Shown: one piece after another, positions 1 through 7,232 of the stretch
Position numbering within the stretch: the stretch's first letter is position 1
How the letters are laid out: each line of letters opens with the position of its first letter
Assembly (NCBI GenBank): GCA_902795785.1
Contig: CADBMK010000087.1
Span: 1-22,394, forward strand
DNA from: an uncultured Bacteroidia bacterium
GTDB lineage: Bacteria; Bacteroidota; Bacteroidia; Bacteroidales; UBA932
Direction of reading: 5' to 3'
Length of the DNA stretch: 22,394 nt
Position numbers and translations under genes: made by a program
The notes under the pieces: model-generated
What the model saw: only the letters and a program-made list of their open reading frames with translations
The model's database searches: none
Told to the model about the DNA's origin: nothing

Positions 1-2577
1 AGTTGAATATACGTCGTACGCCGACTTGCAGTCAAGAAGGTTTATCGCCCTCAGGCTGAGAGTGCATCTCTTGAACCCCTTGGAAATTCTAAGCCCCAGA
101 TTGTGCTCATCTTTGGCAAAATCATACAATTCCCCATTTATGAATCCACAACGGTAATTCAGCTCGAACTCCCAGTCCTTGTCTGTTTTGTACAGGCCGG
201 AAAACTTGACCTCATTCTTAAAAATATCCTCGTCAAATCCGGAATTGTTCTTCCAACGGTTACGGATCCATTCCAATTCATACTCCGCGGTAAGAGACAA
301 CTTCCCATCATCCCATTTGAGGCAAGGATTCATGCCGATACCCGAACTGCTCTGTCGTGACGATACAAAAGCGTCCGTGGTGCTGAACCAGTTCTGGAAC
401 GCCGCATAATCGAAGTTGTCAACATCAACATCATTGATGAGTCCCTTAGCCACCCGGCCCTCTGTCCTGCTGAAATTAGCCCTGACATTAACAGTGGTGC
501 TCAACTTCTTCTGTTTTCCTATAGGAGAATAAAACGTCAGTCGAGCGGAATTGCCAAAGGAACTCTTGTCTGCATTTTCCGGAACAATGAACCTCTGCCC
601 CCTGTCGTTATACCAGGTTGTATTGAGTTTAGGATTCTCGGTTATGAATCCGCCGGCATGGAAGGCAAGGAAGCCTCCGTTCTTAATTCCGGTTCTCAAA
701 TCCGCGGCATAGTCATGATTGACAGAACACTCCAAAACAGGATTGCCGATAAAGACAACATTGGAATAATTCATATTGAGCACCGGCATGAGCGACGCCC
801 TGTCCGGCCTTGAGACCATATTTGAATAAGTCAGCGACATCTTTCCTCTGCGTCCATTCTTCTCAAGAGAGAAGATTGGGGAGACGTCGTGCTGCCAGGT
901 CTCATCGTTCTTATACTCCGACGCCACTACTCCTGCAAACATCGTCAAAGAGTTGAGCGAATACTCCATTTTAGCCTCTTCGCTTAAGAGCAAAAGCCGG
1001 TTGTCATTGGAATTGTCATACGCATTATATTCAGAAGACCTGTCGAATTTGTCTCCGCTAAGATTACCGCTCAGGTCTACCTGAAAGGCCAGCTTGCCAG
1101 AAAGAGGCTCACAATAGAAGCCGTGCGCACTCAAATCATAATAATTCCTCTTGCTGTCATAAAGCACGCTCGCATCAACTCCATCGCCATCCCGATGCTC
1201 AGCCGAAGCACTTGCATTCACCCGCACCATACGGCCGGCTTTGCCACCCAGATTGAACAGGGTTGCCATTGCAAAAGTCTGCGCCCGAAGGGTGTTCTCC
1301 TTGGCATAATTTGACGTTGTCATTCCTTCGGACACTGTCACTCCACCGTCGGACGTCTTTCCGTAGCCCACCTCAGCATTGGCCTGAATCATACTTTTAC
1401 CCGGATTCATCTTCTTCAGATCAATCCTGCCGGTCACAGTGTTCACCTCGCTTTCTCCGGTGTATCTCTCCGTCCTCTCAAGGAAACCGCTGCCGGAAGC
1501 CGTCCTTCTCAAAGTCGTATCTGAAATATCCTTTTTAGAGTAATCATACACCACATAACAGTTGGTCTCAAGCCTATTTTTGCCCATATGGTTAAAGTTC
1601 ACTCCGGCAAGCCCGCTCTGGTCCTTTCCACTACGGGTGGCATTGTATGATTTCAACAGGTTACCGGACCTGTACATCAGCGTTGTTCCATTGAACGGAT
1701 CCTCCACCATATTCAGGGCACCGACTCCAGTCAGCATATTCTTTTCACCATAAGAAGCCACGAATGCCTGTCCGTTGGCCTCCGGCTTCTTCTCGGCTCC
1801 GGCTGCTGCCAGAATATCACCGAACATCCCCTTCCTGTACTCTTTCTTCAGGGTCACGTCCATAGCCTTACGCTTTCCCTTTTTGGCAGACAGACCGGCA
1901 GAGGCTTCCTCATCGTCGAATATCTTTATATTCTGGACAATCTTTGCAGGGATTGTAGCAACCGCCACGCCCGGGTCGTTCATAAAGAACGTTCGGCCTC
2001 CTACAGTCAACTTGGTGATTTTCTCTCCGTTGAAAGAAATTCCACTTCCGTCAATCTCAATTCCAGGCATCTTAGAAAGCAGAGCTCCAAGACGTGAGTC
2101 ACTTCCAACCTTATATGACGCTGCATTGAATATGACCGTATCTTTTCTCACTCTTACCGCATCTGCCGCATCTACTACTTTAGCTGCATCAAGCATATCT
2201 TTTGACGGCTTCAGCATGATGGTTCCGAGATTATATACATCCATTATATCCGTCGCAATGGAGAAGTTCCTGGCAAAGGCCTCATAGCCCATCATTTCCA
2301 CATAGATAGTGTACTTGCCCTTCTGGATCTTATCAAACCTGATTTTTCCCTGATTCGTCAATCCAAAACTGCACATTGTGGTATCATTCTGCTTGGTAAT
2401 ATATGCTGAAGCAAAATCCACGGGTTCCGAAGTTTCCGCATCCTTAACCATAGCCTCCACGGCCACCACCTGCAGATTATTTACAATTCCATGGTTGATT
2501 ATTGTCTGGGCTTTAGAAACAATACCCAATAAAAAAACCGCTGCAGAGGCAGCGAGTCTAAGAGAAGAGTTTTTCAT
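1..2577 (-). CDS. Outer-membrane beta-barrel protein (TonB-receptor-like, OMP_b-brl_3 type), 3' end missing
   Basis: The minus-strand frame is open from the ATG at 2577 to the window edge (859 codons, no stop), so the C-terminus is lost. Residues 1-23 form a signal peptide with a probable cut after S-K-A. Residues about 38-120 resemble the carboxypeptidase-regulatory-like domain common at the N-terminus of Bacteroidota outer-membrane receptors (V-K-D-A-E-T-S-E-P-V, then a G-K-Y-T-I-Y-V turn). A plug-like stretch follows at about 140-245 (L-G-A-L-L-S-K-M-P-G-I-E-I-D-G). The rest alternates short polar and aromatic strands, as expected of a large barrel; YSNMVSRPDRASLMPV is typical of the outer membrane beta-barrel family. 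It should sit in the outer membrane; the substrate is unknown. No SusD partner is visible on the upstream side. Monocistronic or first in its operon: a promoter lies at 2634-2641 and a terminator further upstream. The family call is firm; a transport role is inferred. Confidence 0.85.
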   Translation of the reverse strand, partial: MKNSSLRLAASAAVFLLGIVSKAQTIINHGIVNNLQVVAVEAMVKDAETSEPVDFASAYITKQNDTTMCSFGLTNQGKIRFDKIQKGKYTIYVEMMGYEAFARNFSIATDIMDVYNLGTIMLKPSKDMLDAAKVVDAADAVRVRKDTVIFNAASYKVGSDSRLGALLSKMPGIEIDGSGISFNGEKITKLTVGGRTFFMNDPGVAVATIPAKIVQNIKIFDDEEASAGLSAKKGKRKAMDVTLKKEYRKGMFGDILAAAGAEKKPEANGQAFVASYGEKNMLTGVGALNMVEDPFNGTTLMYRSGNLLKSYNATRSGKDQSGLAGVNFNHMGKNRLETNCYVVYDYSKKDISDTTLRRTASGSGFLERTERYTGESEVNTVTGRIDLKKMNPGKSMIQANAEVGYGKTSDGGVTVSEGMTTSNYAKENTLRAQTFAMATLFNLGGKAGRMVRVNASASAEHRDGDGVDASVLYDSKRNYYDLSAHGFYCEPLSGKLAFQVDLSGNLSGDKFDRSSEYNAYDNSNDNRLLLLSEEAKMEYSLNSLTMFAGVVASEYKNDETWQHDVSPIFSLEKNGRRGKMSLTYSNMVSRPDRASLMPVLNMNYSNVVFIGNPVLECSVNHDYAADLRTGIKNGGFLAFHAGGFITENPKLNTTWYNDRGQRFIVPENADKSSFGNSARLTFYSPIGKQKKLSTTVNVRANFSRTEGRVAKGLINDVDVDNFDYAAFQNWFSTTDAFVSSRQSSSGIGMNPCLKWDDGKLSLTAEYELEWIRNRWKNNSGFDEDIFKNEVKFSGLYKTDKDWEFELNYRCGFINGELYDFAKDEHNLGLRISKGFKRCTLSLRAINLLDCKSAYDVYST

Positions 2578-2633
2578 TTATTCATTATTATTCCCGTCAC
2601 AAAAATGAATGCGTTTATAACCATATTTCATTT

Positions 2634-2641
2634 CAAAGATA
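2634..2641 (-). promoter_or_regulatory. Candidate -7 box for the outer-membrane barrel gene
   Basis: Read on the minus strand this is TATCTTTG, a full match to the Bacteroides -7 consensus TAnnTTTG. It would start transcription near 2627 and leave a leader of about 50 nt. I see no good TTTG -33 box at 19-21 nt upstream, so the call rests on the -7 match, its position and the AT-rich surroundings. Confidence 0.5.
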
Positions 2642-2690
2642 AAATATTAAAAACACGTTTGTTATCGTTATTTGTAATTTTTTATCAATA

Positions 2691-2730
2691 AAAAACCCTT
2701 AAAATTGATTATGCAACTTTAAGGGTTTTT
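2691..2730 (-). terminator. Intrinsic terminator after the AAA ATPase gene, symmetric
   Basis: A perfect 13-bp inverted repeat (AAAAACCCTTAAA at 2691-2703 and TTTAAGGGTTTTT at 2718-2730) encloses a 14-nt loop. It lies 31 nt past the stop of the ATPase gene at 2762, and its own A/T arms supply a T-run on either strand. It separates the ATPase from the barrel gene and could work in both directions. Confidence 0.75.
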
Positions 2731-2761
2731 GACAGTTTATAAGGAAATGCTTGACGGAAGT

Positions 2762-3889
2762 TTACTTGCAATACTCCCTATGGAACCAGAATGCAAACAC
2801 TGGGTCGGCAAAGTAAACGCCATCCTCTTTTTTCTCTATCAGCTCCTTACTTATAAGGACGTTCTCTATCCTTGCAATATTAGATTTGCTTCCCAGACGA
2901 TACTCCTCCAGGATATTGGACGATGCAAACCCAGTATGAAGGCCGGCATCCAGTGCCTTTAAATAATTCATCTGGTACACCGTCAAGTTGGCCAGCTGAC
3001 GCACAAACAGGGCTGATGTCTGCCTTATCAAAAGCTCATATCCACTTTCCAGATTCTGTTCTGTTACTACTCCCTCCGTCTCTATCATCACATTCCACGC
3101 CAACTGCTGTACATATGACGAATATGACTCAACTTTATCGCACAGACGTCCTGCTATTTCTTCTGAGATGGTCATATTTCGAGTACCAAAACGCTGCACA
3201 ATGTATTTGACCCATTCTTCCCTTGGAATGGTTCCCAAGAAAAACATATCTCCAAAATGATAAAACGGCTTGGCCCTATCCTGGAAAAGCCTGTCCATCA
3301 TATGCTTTTTGCTTCCAAAAAGGCAGTACGATACCTTTTTCTGCAACTGCCACACGCCTCTCACCTTCTTTTGAAAATTCAACGAATCAGGAAATTCTCC
3401 CACCTGCTGAAACTCATCAATGCATACAACGATGTTCAAATTCCTTTTTTGCGCGATTCTTTCCGGAAGGTCAAGGATTTCCTCCGGCTTCTCCGTCTTT
3501 GGTCCAATACCCAGAGAAACAGAAAACTCCTGGGAAGGCTCCGGAGAGATTGAGATTTTAGGAGAAAGACGTGACAGGAAACTCTTTGCGAGCGCCATTG
3601 CCTGTTCCGCTTTTGTTGTCATGCCTTTAAGCACGGCAGAAGCAAAGCGTTCATAGAACTCATACTCGTCACGACAATCATAAATATCCATCATAACGAC
3701 CTTGACAGATGGATCCGTAATCTGTTCAACAGCATGATAAACCAATGATGTCTTCCCGGTCCTGCGCGGAGATATCAAAATAGTATTCACGCCCGCCTCA
3801 AAATTCATTTTCAGGCGCTTGGTTTCAGCTTCCCTGTCAGTAAAATTCTCGCCAAAAACAGCGGTACCGTATACAAATGGCTTGCTCAT
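2762..3889 (-). CDS. AAA-family ATP-binding protein (archaeal-ATPase-like, PF01637 type)
   Basis: A 375-residue P-loop ATPase. The Walker A motif is S-P-R-R-T-G-K-T-S at residues 40-48 (lysine 46), with the R-R-T-G-K-T form common in stand-alone bacterial members of the archaeal ATPase family. Walker B is V-C-I-D-E-F at 155-160. The C-terminal third is predicted helical and looks like a winged-helix region (ending FADPVFAFWFHREY). The frame is open from 3919, but I chose the ATG at 3889: the protein then begins MSKPFVYG, like its relatives, and the -7 box at 3907-3914 would otherwise lie inside the gene. It is transcribed alone, with promoter and palindromes upstream and a terminator downstream. 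Members of this family are abundant in Bacteroidota and mostly without known function. GC is clearly lower than in the lipoprotein gene upstream (about 43% against 63% in single 60-base lines counted by eye), which hints at separate origin. Confidence 0.85.
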   Translation of the reverse strand: MSKPFVYGTAVFGENFTDREAETKRLKMNFEAGVNTILISPRRTGKTSLVYHAVEQITDPSVKVVMMDIYDCRDEYEFYERFASAVLKGMTTKAEQAMALAKSFLSRLSPKISISPEPSQEFSVSLGIGPKTEKPEEILDLPERIAQKRNLNIVVCIDEFQQVGEFPDSLNFQKKVRGVWQLQKKVSYCLFGSKKHMMDRLFQDRAKPFYHFGDMFFLGTIPREEWVKYIVQRFGTRNMTISEEIAGRLCDKVESYSSYVQQLAWNVMIETEGVVTEQNLESGYELLIRQTSALFVRQLANLTVYQMNYLKALDAGLHTGFASSNILEEYRLGSKSNIARIENVLISKELIEKKEDGVYFADPVFAFWFHREYCK

Positions 3890-3906
3890 ACACGTAATGT
3901 TTTGAG

Positions 3907-3937
3907 CAAAAATAAACATTTATTTTCAGTCCACAAA
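3907..3937 (-). promoter_or_regulatory. Full-consensus Bacteroidota promoter of the ATPase gene
   Basis: On the minus strand TTTG (3937-3934) is followed by exactly 19 nt and then TATTTTTG (3914-3907). Both boxes and the spacing fit the TTTG-N19-21-TAnnTTTG rule of the primary Bacteroides sigma factor. The predicted start of transcription is near 3900, only about 11 nt before the ATG at 3889, so the message would have a very short leader. The -33 box lies inside the first palindrome of the repeat at 3931-3974. Confidence 0.65.
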
Positions 3938-3974
3938 GTTGTGGACCACAAAATTGTGGACCACAAAGTTGTGG
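3931..3974. repeat. Three tandem 14-bp palindromes, probable operator array
   Basis: Units at 3931-3944, 3946-3959 and 3961-3974 each read CCACAA-NN-TTGTGG, a perfect 6+6 bp inverted repeat around a 2-nt centre (AG, AA, AG). A single A separates the units, giving a 15-bp period. The array lies between the lipoprotein stop (4001) and the ATPase start and overlaps the ATPase -33 box. Repeated dyads at a promoter suggest binding sites for a dimeric regulator. A stem-loop in the lipoprotein read-through transcript is an alternative, but no T-run follows the stems, so this is not an ordinary terminator. Confidence 0.85.
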
Positions 3975-4000
3975 ACCGGAAAAGAGGGCAGGAGAAGAGG

Positions 4001-5224
4001 CTAGTGGGAGTCGTGGAAGGAGAAGGTAAGGGAGACATCGCCGAAGCTGCCGGAGACGTCATTGTTGACCTCGAAGTATTTGCTGGAGAGCTGGCCACGC
4101 CAGATGATATCGTCACGGACACGGCATGGAACGGAGAGGTCCAGGCCGTAACTCTTGCCCTTGACGAAGACCTTGGCGGTGCAGTTCCAGTTGGTCTGGG
4201 TTCCGCCGTCGTCCTCGGTCAGAAGGAAGGCGCAGGACGCAAGCTGGTCCGTCCACTCGGAGACAAGAACTGCATTGAGAGGGATCTCCTTGCCAATCTG
4301 GGAGCGGCGCACCACCACCATGAGGTCGGTGACTGACGGAGAATACAGGTGCATCTCAGCCTCGGTGCTGGCGGTAAACCCCTCGATGGCGCCGATTTTG
4401 ACCCAGAACTCCGAAGCCCCACAAAACCATGGATCGTAATTGTGACTCACTCGGAAAGACTTTAAAACCAAAGTGCGGAGATAAGGCGCTGAAGGTGTGG
4501 ACAGCTGGGAATAAGACGAGACGGAAGTCAGGGAGGAATTGGGCCGAATGATAACGGTGCCGCCCTCCCCCTCTCCATACTCACGGCGGAGCATCTCAAG
4601 GGTGGCGTATCCGCTGTCATCATTGCGGTTGACAACCCACACAGGCCTCTCGGATGCCATCTTCTCATCAACTACCACTTCCTGCAGGCCTCCATCCGGG
4701 AGCATCTTGTAGCCCACATTGGTGGAACTGCCGTCACAAGGGTCGAAGGTAACCACCGGGAGGGTGCTTCCGTCCCATTTTTCGGCTCCGGGCCAGTAGA
4801 TCTGGGCGCCGGAGTCCATGAGGCGGTCAAGAGCAGCCTGAACCCCGGTCTCATCAACCTCGCCGGCCTTGGTCTTGGTTTTCTGACGGTAGTAGTTTTC
4901 AATCAGGTCCCTAATGGGTGTTTCATAGGAGGAAGGAGCCTTGGTGGAAGAGGTCTCGTCTCCCACTCCGGAGCCAGGGGCAGTCAGAAGGGTGCGAAGC
5001 ATATACTCCTCGTCATAGCCGTTGCCGGAAGAAGACAGGACGGCATCCCTGACCTCTCCCATCTGTGAGGAGGCAATCGGAAGCTCTGAAAGCATTCTGG
5101 CAACATCTGAAAGCAGGACGGAAGGACTCTCCTCCTCTGGATCAGGAACATAATAATCAACATTCTCACAGGAGAAAAGCGTCATGGCGCAGAGCGCCGG
5201 AACGAAGAATTTCATAGTTTTCAT
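4001..5224 (-). CDS. Bacteroidales lipoprotein of unknown function
   Basis: A 407-residue protein with a short hydrophobic signal and a lipobox L-F-S-C whose cysteine is residue 19, so it is predicted to be a lipoprotein at the cell envelope. The mature start C-E-N-V-D-Y-Y-V-P-D-P-E-E-E is acidic, which in Bacteroidota sometimes goes with export to the cell surface, but it is not a clear export signal. A compact segment with G-N-G-Y-D-E-E-Y (67-74) and G-S-G-V-G-D (84-89) looks like a conserved core; the rest is probably beta-rich. I do not recognise a named domain and assign no function. A second ATG at codon 4 (5215) could also serve as the start. The gene is GC-rich compared with the ATPase downstream. 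No convincing promoter is visible; TCTATTTG about 20 nt upstream is one mismatch from the -7 consensus. Confidence 0.8.
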   Translation of the reverse strand: MKTMKFFVPALCAMTLFSCENVDYYVPDPEEESPSVLLSDVARMLSELPIASSQMGEVRDAVLSSSGNGYDEEYMLRTLLTAPGSGVGDETSSTKAPSSYETPIRDLIENYYRQKTKTKAGEVDETGVQAALDRLMDSGAQIYWPGAEKWDGSTLPVVTFDPCDGSSTNVGYKMLPDGGLQEVVVDEKMASERPVWVVNRNDDSGYATLEMLRREYGEGEGGTVIIRPNSSLTSVSSYSQLSTPSAPYLRTLVLKSFRVSHNYDPWFCGASEFWVKIGAIEGFTASTEAEMHLYSPSVTDLMVVVRRSQIGKEIPLNAVLVSEWTDQLASCAFLLTEDDGGTQTNWNCTAKVFVKGKSYGLDLSVPCRVRDDIIWRGQLSSKYFEVNNDVSGSFGDVSLTFSFHDSH

Positions 5225-5250
5225 GACATCAGTATTTTATGCAAATAGAC

Positions 5251-5286
5251 AAAAAAATATCCGTGTAGTGGAATTCTACACGGATA
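5251..5286 (-). terminator. Intrinsic terminator of the PBP1A-ddl-prmC operon
   Basis: An 11-bp perfect stem (5258-5268 paired with 5276-5286, core CCGTGTAG/CTACACGG) with a 7-nt loop is followed on the minus strand by seven T residues (5257-5251). It begins 25 nt after the prmC stop codon, the usual layout of a rho-independent terminator. Confidence 0.85.
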
Positions 5287-5310
5287 AATTAGAAAGACAC
5301 TGTGCCTCAA

Positions 5311-6213
5311 CTATTTAGAATAGAAGACAAAGCGATTTTTTTCATAAAAATCCTTAACGGTCTCAGCCTTTGAGAAGCCTGCGCCCTTGAAGACGGCAAC
5401 CGTCTCAGGACCTAGGGTCTCATTGATTTCCGTAAGGCACATTCCATCCGGCGCAAGGTAGCGTGCTGATATGTCAGCTATTGCGCGGTAGAAGACAAGA
5501 GGATCCTCATCAGGGACGAAGATGGCCGTCTCCGGCTCAAAGTCAAGGACATTCTTCCTCATCAGGAGCTTCTCGCTCTCCTTGACATATGGCGGATTGC
5601 TGACAATAAGGTCGAACTTGCCCTTGTCAAGAGAGAAGTCGGGACTCAGGATATCTGCCTTCACGAACTCAGGCGCAAGGGCTTCCTTCTCCTTAAGAAG
5701 GGCGCCGAAGTCCTGCCCTGAAGCCACCTCGATGGCTCCTTCAGAGATATCGACAGCCACTACCCTGGAAGTTGGAATTGCAAGGGCCAGCACCCAGGCT
5801 ATGCAGCCGGAGCCGGTACAGAGATCAAGAATCCTGACAGGCTCGGCATTCTTGCCGAACGGAATCCTCATGCGGTGAATCATACCGCCGAGCTTCACTG
5901 CTTCGGACACCAGAAGCTCCGTTTCCGGACGCGGGATGAGGACATTCCTGTCCACCTTGAACTTCATCCCGCAGAACTCGGTGTATCCGAGTACATACTG
6001 GATTGGTTCACCTTCGGTGAGCCTCTTCATATCGTCCTTCAGGCCAGGTAAAGCCTTTTTTGGAACCTCATATTCTGGATTCAGGATGTGGGTATAGTTT
6101 TTCGTCCCTATCCTGTCCTCACAAAGCTGGAATACTATTGCCCTGGCTTCCTTTGCAGGATAAAGCGTCTCAAGCGACGCCGTACTTTCCTTTAAAAAAT
6201 CAGAGAGAAGCAT
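5311..6213 (-). CDS. prmC: Release factor glutamine N5-methyltransferase PrmC (HemK)
   Basis: PrmC transfers a methyl group from S-adenosylmethionine to the glutamine of the GGQ motif in peptide release factors, in the cytoplasm, which speeds translation termination. The 300-residue length is normal. An N-terminal helical domain (about 1-75) precedes a Rossmann methyltransferase fold: I-L-D-L-C-T-G-S-G-C-I-A is the SAM-binding glycine motif, and N-P-P-Y at 205-208 is the glutamine-binding signature of the family. The preceding R-P-E-T-E motif is also present. The ATG at 6213 overlaps the stop of ddl by one base (TAATG), so the two are probably translationally coupled. It is the last gene of the operon, followed by the terminator at 5251-5286. 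Confidence 0.95.
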   Translation of the reverse strand: MLLSDFLKESTASLETLYPAKEARAIVFQLCEDRIGTKNYTHILNPEYEVPKKALPGLKDDMKRLTEGEPIQYVLGYTEFCGMKFKVDRNVLIPRPETELLVSEAVKLGGMIHRMRIPFGKNAEPVRILDLCTGSGCIAWVLALAIPTSRVVAVDISEGAIEVASGQDFGALLKEKEALAPEFVKADILSPDFSLDKGKFDLIVSNPPYVKESEKLLMRKNVLDFEPETAIFVPDEDPLVFYRAIADISARYLAPDGMCLTEINETLGPETVAVFKGAGFSKAETVKDFYEKNRFVFYSK

Positions 6214-7229
6214 TATGCGTTTTCAATGATGTCCGTCAGGAAATCCCTCATCTGCATACCGGCCGCACGCACCATCTTAGGGACAAGAGAGGCGCTTGTC
6301 ATACCTGGAATGGTATTGACTTCAAGGAAATACAGACCGTCCTCAGCGCTGATATAGTCCATTCTCACCACGCCTGAGCAGCCAAGATGAGAATAGATCT
6401 TCTTGGAAGCTGCCTGAATCTCGTCAGAAAGCTCCTTGGAAATCTCCGCAGGACAAACCTCACGGCTGTGGCCGTTGTATTTTGCGTCATAATCGAAGTA
6501 CTCGTTCTCAGTGACGATTTCAATTACCGGGAGAGCCTTGACACCCTCTTTGTCGGCATAAACCGCACAGGTGAGTTCCCTTCCTACAACGCCCTGTTCC
6601 ACAAGGACGGTAGGGCCCTCGGTATATGCGTAATTTACAGCATTCTCAAGGTCTGCCGGATCATTCACCTTGGTGATGCCGAAGCTTGAACCGCCGTCGG
6701 TAGGCTTAACGAATACCGGGAACTTGAGCTTTGATGCAACCTTTCCGGCAAAAGCCTTAACGTCCGAACCCTGCCTGATGAATGCATCAGGTGCCAGCTT
6801 TACGAAATCAACGTCACGCAGATAGCTCTTGCAGGCATACTTGTCAAACGCGATTGTTGAAACGAAGGCGCTGCAGCTGCTGAACGGAATTCCCAGCATC
6901 TCCAGATAACCCTGAAGGAGACCGTTCTCGCCCGGTTTGCCGTGCTGCATGATATATACGTAGTCAAACTTTATCTTCTCTCCGTAAACGCTGACCGTGA
7001 AATCGGTCTTGTCAATCTCAGGGCGCGCCTCCTCAGGGAAGGTCACCCTCATTGAATCCTTCTTGCGGAAAGCCGCAAGGGACCACTTGCCAAACCGTGC
7101 GTAGATTTCATAGACATCATATCTGGTGTCATCAATCTGAGCCGCTGTGTACTCACCACTTCTGCAGGAAACCTCGCACTCAGAGGAGTCACTGCCATAA
7201 ATAACAGCAATTGTACTGTACTTTGCCAT
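6213..7229 (-). CDS. ddl: D-alanine--D-alanine ligase
   Basis: Ddl joins two D-alanines using ATP to make the dipeptide added to UDP-MurNAc-tripeptide in the cytoplasm. The 338-residue protein has the ATP-grasp arrangement: an N-terminal domain with M-Q-H-G-K-P-G-E-N-G (about 93-102), the glycine-rich ATP loop V-K-P-T-D-G-G-S-S-F-G-I in the middle, the mobile-loop E-Y-F-D-Y-D-A-K-Y, and the C-terminal metal and dipeptide site F-L-E-V-N-T-I-P-G-M-T. The loop is of the D-Y-D-A-K-Y kind found in D-Ala-D-Ala enzymes. It starts 3 nt after the stop of the PBP1A gene and ends overlapping prmC, so it is the middle gene of one operon. Confidence 0.95.
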   Translation of the reverse strand: MAKYSTIAVIYGSDSSECEVSCRSGEYTAAQIDDTRYDVYEIYARFGKWSLAAFRKKDSMRVTFPEEARPEIDKTDFTVSVYGEKIKFDYVYIMQHGKPGENGLLQGYLEMLGIPFSSCSAFVSTIAFDKYACKSYLRDVDFVKLAPDAFIRQGSDVKAFAGKVASKLKFPVFVKPTDGGSSFGITKVNDPADLENAVNYAYTEGPTVLVEQGVVGRELTCAVYADKEGVKALPVIEIVTENEYFDYDAKYNGHSREVCPAEISKELSDEIQAASKKIYSHLGCSGVVRMDYISAEDGLYFLEVNTIPGMTSASLVPKMVRAAGMQMRDFLTDIIENA

Positions 7230-7232
7230 TTG

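Noticed and set aside
1775..2287. Plus-strand open frame of 170 codons
   Set aside because: Antisense to the outer-membrane barrel gene, with low-complexity serine, alanine and isoleucine composition and no recognisable motif.
3890..3919. Earlier ATG for the AAA ATPase
   Set aside because: The added residues overlap the -7 box and do not look like family sequence; the ATG at 3889 gives MSKPFVYG.
3931..3974. CRISPR-like short repeat array
   Set aside because: The units abut with one base between them, there are no spacers, and no cas gene is present.
3902..4336. Plus-strand open frame of 144 codons with a repeated V-D-H-K pattern across the palindromes
   Set aside because: Its repeat comes only from the 15-bp palindrome period, which is a multiple of three, and the rest is antisense to the lipoprotein gene, whose signal peptide and lipobox are convincing.
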